A DNA stretch of 6,436 nucleotides, taken from positions 1 through 6,436 of the forward strand of contig CAJXXD010000053.1 of the NCBI GenBank assembly GCA_913062835.1. The letters run 5' to 3'. Shown piece by piece: positions 5,226 to 6,436 of the stretch. Position numbers and translations under genes: made by a program. The stretch is from an uncultured Gammaproteobacteria bacterium. Its GTDB lineage: Bacteria > Pseudomonadota > Gammaproteobacteria > Pseudomonadales > Litorivicinaceae. The notes below the pieces were generated by a model. It ran no database searches. It was not told the DNA's origin and saw only the letters and a program-made list of their open reading frames with translations. Position 1 is the stretch's first letter; each line of letters begins with the position of its first letter.

Positions 5226-6436
5226 CAAACGACTCCTGTCCCAGCATCAACACCCCCAAGTGTTCAGGCGTCATTTGACTGGTTTCAAAGGTTCGACTCA
5301 ATCGACCGTGACAGATTGCACAAATACGATCGCTCATCGACAACAATTCATCGATATCTTGGCTGATCATCACAATGGCACATCCCTGATCGGCTAAATC
5401 AATCAAGGCTTGATGGATAAACTGCTGTGCTTTGGCATCCACGCCCCAAGTCGGGTTTGACACCACAAATACTTGGGGATGACCGAGTAATTCTCGGCCG
5501 ATCAGGAACTTCTGCAGGTTACCGCCCGACAAACTCGAGGCTTTGGCTTGAACCGACTCAGCCTTTACGTCGAAGGTCGCCATGATGTCTTCAGCAAATC
5601 GCTTGGCCTGGGTTCCGCTAATCACGTGCTTATTCTTTAAAATGCCGCGGGTGTGTCGTGCACTTAAAATCACATTTTCCCACAACGTCAGATCCGGCAC
5701 TGCCGCATGACCCAAACGGCCTTCTGGCGCCGATAGAAGTCCCAGATGCCGACGCGCCTCGATCCCCAAATCACCCACCGGTTGCTTATCCAACAAAATG
5801 GATTCTGGATTATCGAGCGGCAACTCACCTGATAACACATCAAACAAGGTGTCTTGACCGTTTCCTGCCACGCCAGCCACGCCGACGATCGATCCCGGCG
5901 CCACAGACAAATACAGATCGGTTAACACCACACCCCGTTCAGATATCGGACGGACTTCACCCGCGCGAATACTGAGCCGGACCGCCTGACTATTCTCGGA
6001 CCGAGCGGCCCGTTTGGCCTCACCCAAGCGTTCGCCAATCATTTTCTCACCCAAAGAACGTGCGCTTTCTTGGCGCGGATCAACCACATCAACGACCCGA
6101 CCGCCTCGCAATAGCGTGGCCCGATCACACAATGAGCGGACTTCATCGAGCTTGTGGGATATGTAAATTACGGAGCGGCCCTCATCGGATAAGCGCTCGA
6201 GCGTCGCAAACAATTCATCTGTTTCTTGCGGCGTTAAGACCGAGGTGGGTTCATCGAGTATAAGAAGCGTCGGGTCCTGCAGCAGCACTCGAAGAATTTC
6301 CAGCCGTTGCCGTTCGCCGGCACCCAAATCAGCGACCCGACGATCCAATTCGATGTGCATGCGGTAGGTGTCGCAGATCGCTCGGACATCGGTGGCTAGT
6401 GCATCGTCCGGCATACGGCCATCTAGGCCCAACGCA
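5212..6436 (-). CDS. BMP-type ABC transporter ATP-binding protein, double ABC domain (5' end missing)
   Basis: The frame is open from the right edge to TGA 5212-5214, giving 407 residues. The N-terminal Walker A region (about 100 residues in relatives of roughly 510) lies beyond the window, and the TTG at 6432 is not a believable start. First domain: signature LGAGE (37-41; family usually LSVGE or LSGGE), Walker B LLILDEP (57-63) and switch His in ISHK (92-95). Second domain: degenerate Walker A with Q194 for Lys, signature LSGGN (302-306), Walker B ending S-N-P where Asp-Glu-Pro is usual (326-328), PTWGVD (328-333) and ISQD with Gln for the switch His (357-360). One consensus and one degenerate site is a trait of RbsA/YufO-type ATPases, so only the first domain is expected to hydrolyse ATP efficiently. 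It drives the two permeases encoded immediately downstream, the first overlapping it by 14 bp. The operon promoter must lie beyond the window. Confidence 0.9.
   Translation of the reverse strand, partial: ALGLDGRMPDDALATDVRAICDTYRMHIELDRRVADLGAGERQRLEILRVLLQDPTLLILDEPTSVLTPQETDELFATLERLSDEGRSVIYISHKLDEVRSLCDRATLLRGGRVVDVVDPRQESARSLGEKMIGERLGEAKRAARSENSQAVRLSIRAGEVRPISERGVVLTDLYLSVAPGSIVGVAGVAGNGQDTLFDVLSGELPLDNPESILLDKQPVGDLGIEARRHLGLLSAPEGRLGHAAVPDLTLWENVILSARHTRGILKNKHVISGTQAKRFAEDIMATFDVKAESVQAKASSLSGGNLQKFLIGRELLGHPQVFVVSNPTWGVDAKAQQFIHQALIDLADQGCAIVMISQDIDELLSMSDRICAICHGRLSRTFETSQMTPEHLGVLMLGQESFDAAV

Noticed and set aside
5212..6436. Ribose/sugar importer ATPase (RbsA or MglA)
   Set aside because: The ATPase belongs to the same superfamily, but its partners are YufP/YufQ-type permeases and a BMP binding protein, not a sugar-binding protein with a single RbsC-type permease.

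Overview
The window is compact, moderate-GC bacterial DNA with two transcription units that converge near position 2125. Gene content and protein style suggest a proteobacterium, most likely a marine-type gammaproteobacterium. This rests on recognising families, not on a database match. There are no RNA genes, insertion sequences, CRISPR arrays or phage genes, and almost every base is coding.

Plus strand, 1-2132. The window opens inside a phosphate acetyl/butyryl-transferase-family gene (1-675; only the C-terminal 224 residues are present). After a 54-bp gap come two translationally coupled ABC-importer genes: an ATPase (730-1392) and a membrane permease (1392-2132). Both belong to the nitrate/taurine/hydroxymethylpyrimidine class. 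The permease most resembles ThiX-type permeases for the thiamine precursor HMP. No substrate-binding protein for this importer lies in the window.

Minus strand, 6436-2121. This is a four-gene BMP-family ABC importer operon, read right to left: a double-domain ATPase (5212-6436, start outside the window), permease 1 (4164-5225), permease 2 (3241-4164) and a BMP-family substrate-binding lipoprotein (2121-3227). BMP importers carry nucleosides, nucleobases or related compounds such as riboflavin. This binding protein resembles a proteobacterial subgroup that I recall beside purine-catabolism genes, so a purine-type ligand is the best guess. The genes overlap by 14 bp and 1 bp or sit 13 bp apart, so they are probably one mRNA whose promoter is beyond the right edge.

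The two units meet tail to tail with a 12-bp overlap in which both strands encode the last codons and stops of their genes. There is no room for an ordinary intergenic terminator, and three small inverted repeats lie across this junction. The likely joint theme is salvage of nucleobase or vitamin-precursor compounds. I found no clear evidence of a wholly new system. The most unusual points are the altered active-site-region motif in the transferase, the importer without a binding protein, and the overlapping convergent 3' ends.
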